DNA of 64,000 nt, taken from the NCBI RefSeq assembly GCF_011516825.1, contig NZ_WOTA01000001.1, forward strand, positions 62,001 through 126,000. The letters are read 5' to 3'. The stretch's first letter is position 1, and each line of letters begins with the position of its first letter. Shown here one piece after another: positions 62,970 to 64,000 of this stretch. The translations under genes and the position numbers were made by a program. Source of the stretch: Acetobacter oeni (GTDB taxonomy: Bacteria; Pseudomonadota; Alphaproteobacteria; Acetobacterales; Acetobacteraceae). Below the pieces are notes generated by a model. That model made no database searches and was not told the DNA's origin. It saw only the letters and a program-made list of their open reading frames with translations.

Positions 62970-64000
62970 GTGAAGAGGCACCGGTCAGCCGAAGCTGATC
63001 GGGAGGCGCTGCTCGATGTAATCCGCGCCGCTGAAGAACCCCTTTCGCCAGGCGAACTGCTTCGGGCACTGGGGCCTGCCGCGCCCCAAAAGGCGCCGCT
63101 GCGTAAACTTATTTACGCTCTGGCGCTCGACGGCGCGTTCTGCGACCCCGCGCTGGCAGGGAAAATTCGCGGCATTCCTGATCTGCCGCTCGTCTGCGTC
63201 GTGGTTGTCACGAGAAGCGGGCAGGGCGGCAATGCGATCGCCAGACCGGACGAACCTGTCACATTCATCCGTCAGAGCGGCGAAGAACACCATTCACCGG
63301 TTATATTCATGGCCCGGGAACTTCCGGGGCGGCCAGCCCTTGTTGTCGGTACCCGTGTTCTCGCACGGCTGAAGCCTCTGGGGTCCGGACGGTTCGAGGG
63401 GCGAACCCTGCGTGTGTTCAACGCGCCGGCGCTAAAGCTGACCGGCATGCTGAAATCATCCCCATCAGGCTATTTTATTGAGCCTCTTAATTTTCGCCCC
63501 GGAACGGCATGGTCTGTATCGCCGGACGATATATCCGGCGCCAGGGCGGGTGATTTCGTCGTTGCGGTGCCAGTTTCAAAAACCGCGGCATTTGTCACAC
63601 GCAGACTGGGGCGAAACGATATGCCCGATACAGTCAGTTTGCTGAGTATCACGACCCATGACCTGCCCGAAGCCTTTCCCGGGGACGTGCGGGTCGAAGC
63701 TGCCGCCTGCGAAACGATCGACGGGTCGGAGGCTGTCTCAGCCGGACGGGAAGATCTGCGTCATATCCCGTTCCTGACCGTTGACGGACCGGACGCCCGC
63801 GATTTTGACGACGCCATATGGGCAGAGCGTATCACCGGCGGTTTCCGTCTGAGAGTCGCTATCGCCGACGTGGCGCATTATGTGCGGCCCGGATCGGCTC
63901 TGGATCGCGAGGCGCGTGATCGCGGATTGTCCGTTTATTTCGCGGATCGCGTTATTCCGATGTTGCCGGAGCGGCTCTCCGATGATCTGTGCTCGCTCCG
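62970..64000 (+). CDS. rnr: Ribonuclease R, N-terminal part (cut by window end)
   Basis: A frame beginning at GTG 62970 and open to the window end gives 343 residues. The only ATGs in frame are far inside the protein, so GTG is the likely start, with AGG a few bases before it. The N-terminal region has a helix-turn-helix and cold-shock domains, and the RNB domain starts with D272-GPD275-ARD278-FD280-D281 and continues IADVAHYVRPGSALDREARDRG in pieces. RNase R degrades structured RNA. topA-rnr is a common alphaproteobacterial pair. Confidence 0.9.
   Translation, partial: MKRHRSAEADREALLDVIRAAEEPLSPGELLRALGPAAPQKAPLRKLIYALALDGAFCDPALAGKIRGIPDLPLVCVVVVTRSGQGGNAIARPDEPVTFIRQSGEEHHSPVIFMARELPGRPALVVGTRVLARLKPLGSGRFEGRTLRVFNAPALKLTGMLKSSPSGYFIEPLNFRPGTAWSVSPDDISGARAGDFVVAVPVSKTAAFVTRRLGRNDMPDTVSLLSITTHDLPEAFPGDVRVEAAACETIDGSEAVSAGREDLRHIPFLTVDGPDARDFDDAIWAERITGGFRLRVAIADVAHYVRPGSALDREARDRGLSVYFADRVIPMLPERLSDDLCSL

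Overview
The window is a stretch of bacterial chromosome. The gene content suggests an alphaproteobacterium, most likely an acetic acid bacterium or another Acetobacteraceae. This is inferred from family assignments and gene order, such as 4.5S RNA-dnaX-ybaB-recR, a TIGR02300 zinc-ribbon protein, pyrB next to a metal-site-defective pyrC, and topA-rnr. I cannot name a species. There are two tRNA genes and one SRP RNA. I found no insertion sequence, prophage, rRNA operon or CRISPR array.

Layout. (1) 1-1.6 kb, end of ftsE, ftsX and a YdcF-like protein. (2) 1.8-16.6 kb, a + strand storage-carbohydrate cluster: GH15 hydrolase, glgA, glgB, glgX, treZ, malQ, treY. These genes would build glycogen, debranch it, rearrange maltodextrins and convert them to trehalose. 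glgC and glgP are not in the window. (3) 16.7-22.8 kb, map, clpA, tRNA-Ser(TGA), a D,D-carboxypeptidase and clpS, with clpA and clpS on opposite strands and separated. (4) 23-27.5 kb, ffs, dnaX, ybaB, recR, a pteridine-reductase-like SDR and folB. (5) 27.5-36.1 kb, a GT61 glycosyltransferase, TIGR02300 protein, lytic transglycosylase, truB, rpsO, pnp and a large flavin oxidoreductase. (6) 36.3-43.8 kb, lolA, tRNA-Val(GAC), an N-formylglutamate amidohydrolase, a secreted unknown, thiOSGE, a GT32-like protein and an RluA-family synthase. (7) 43.8-51.7 kb, ftsK, a sugar porter, selO and a DUF3311/SSS transporter pair. (8) 52.0-64 kb, a + strand run of Tat-SDR, Rieske/AIF-like reductase, gltX, pyrB, pyrC-like, plsY, dprA, topA and the start of rnr.

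The left half reads AT-richer than the right, most clearly in treZ-malQ and in a short AT-rich stretch beside tRNA-Ser. Several starts were moved downstream of the longest open frame because family N-termini, signal peptides, Shine-Dalgarno-like sequence or ATGA overlaps supported it.

Most of the window is housekeeping DNA. I saw no clear new multi-gene system. The most interesting observations are a possible RNA switch in the glgA leader, the pseudo-dihydroorotase beside pyrB, the pteridine-reductase-like SDR fused by overlap to folB, the split clpA/clpS locus, an operator-like palindrome upstream of the GT61 gene, and a cysteine cluster in the flavin oxidoreductase.
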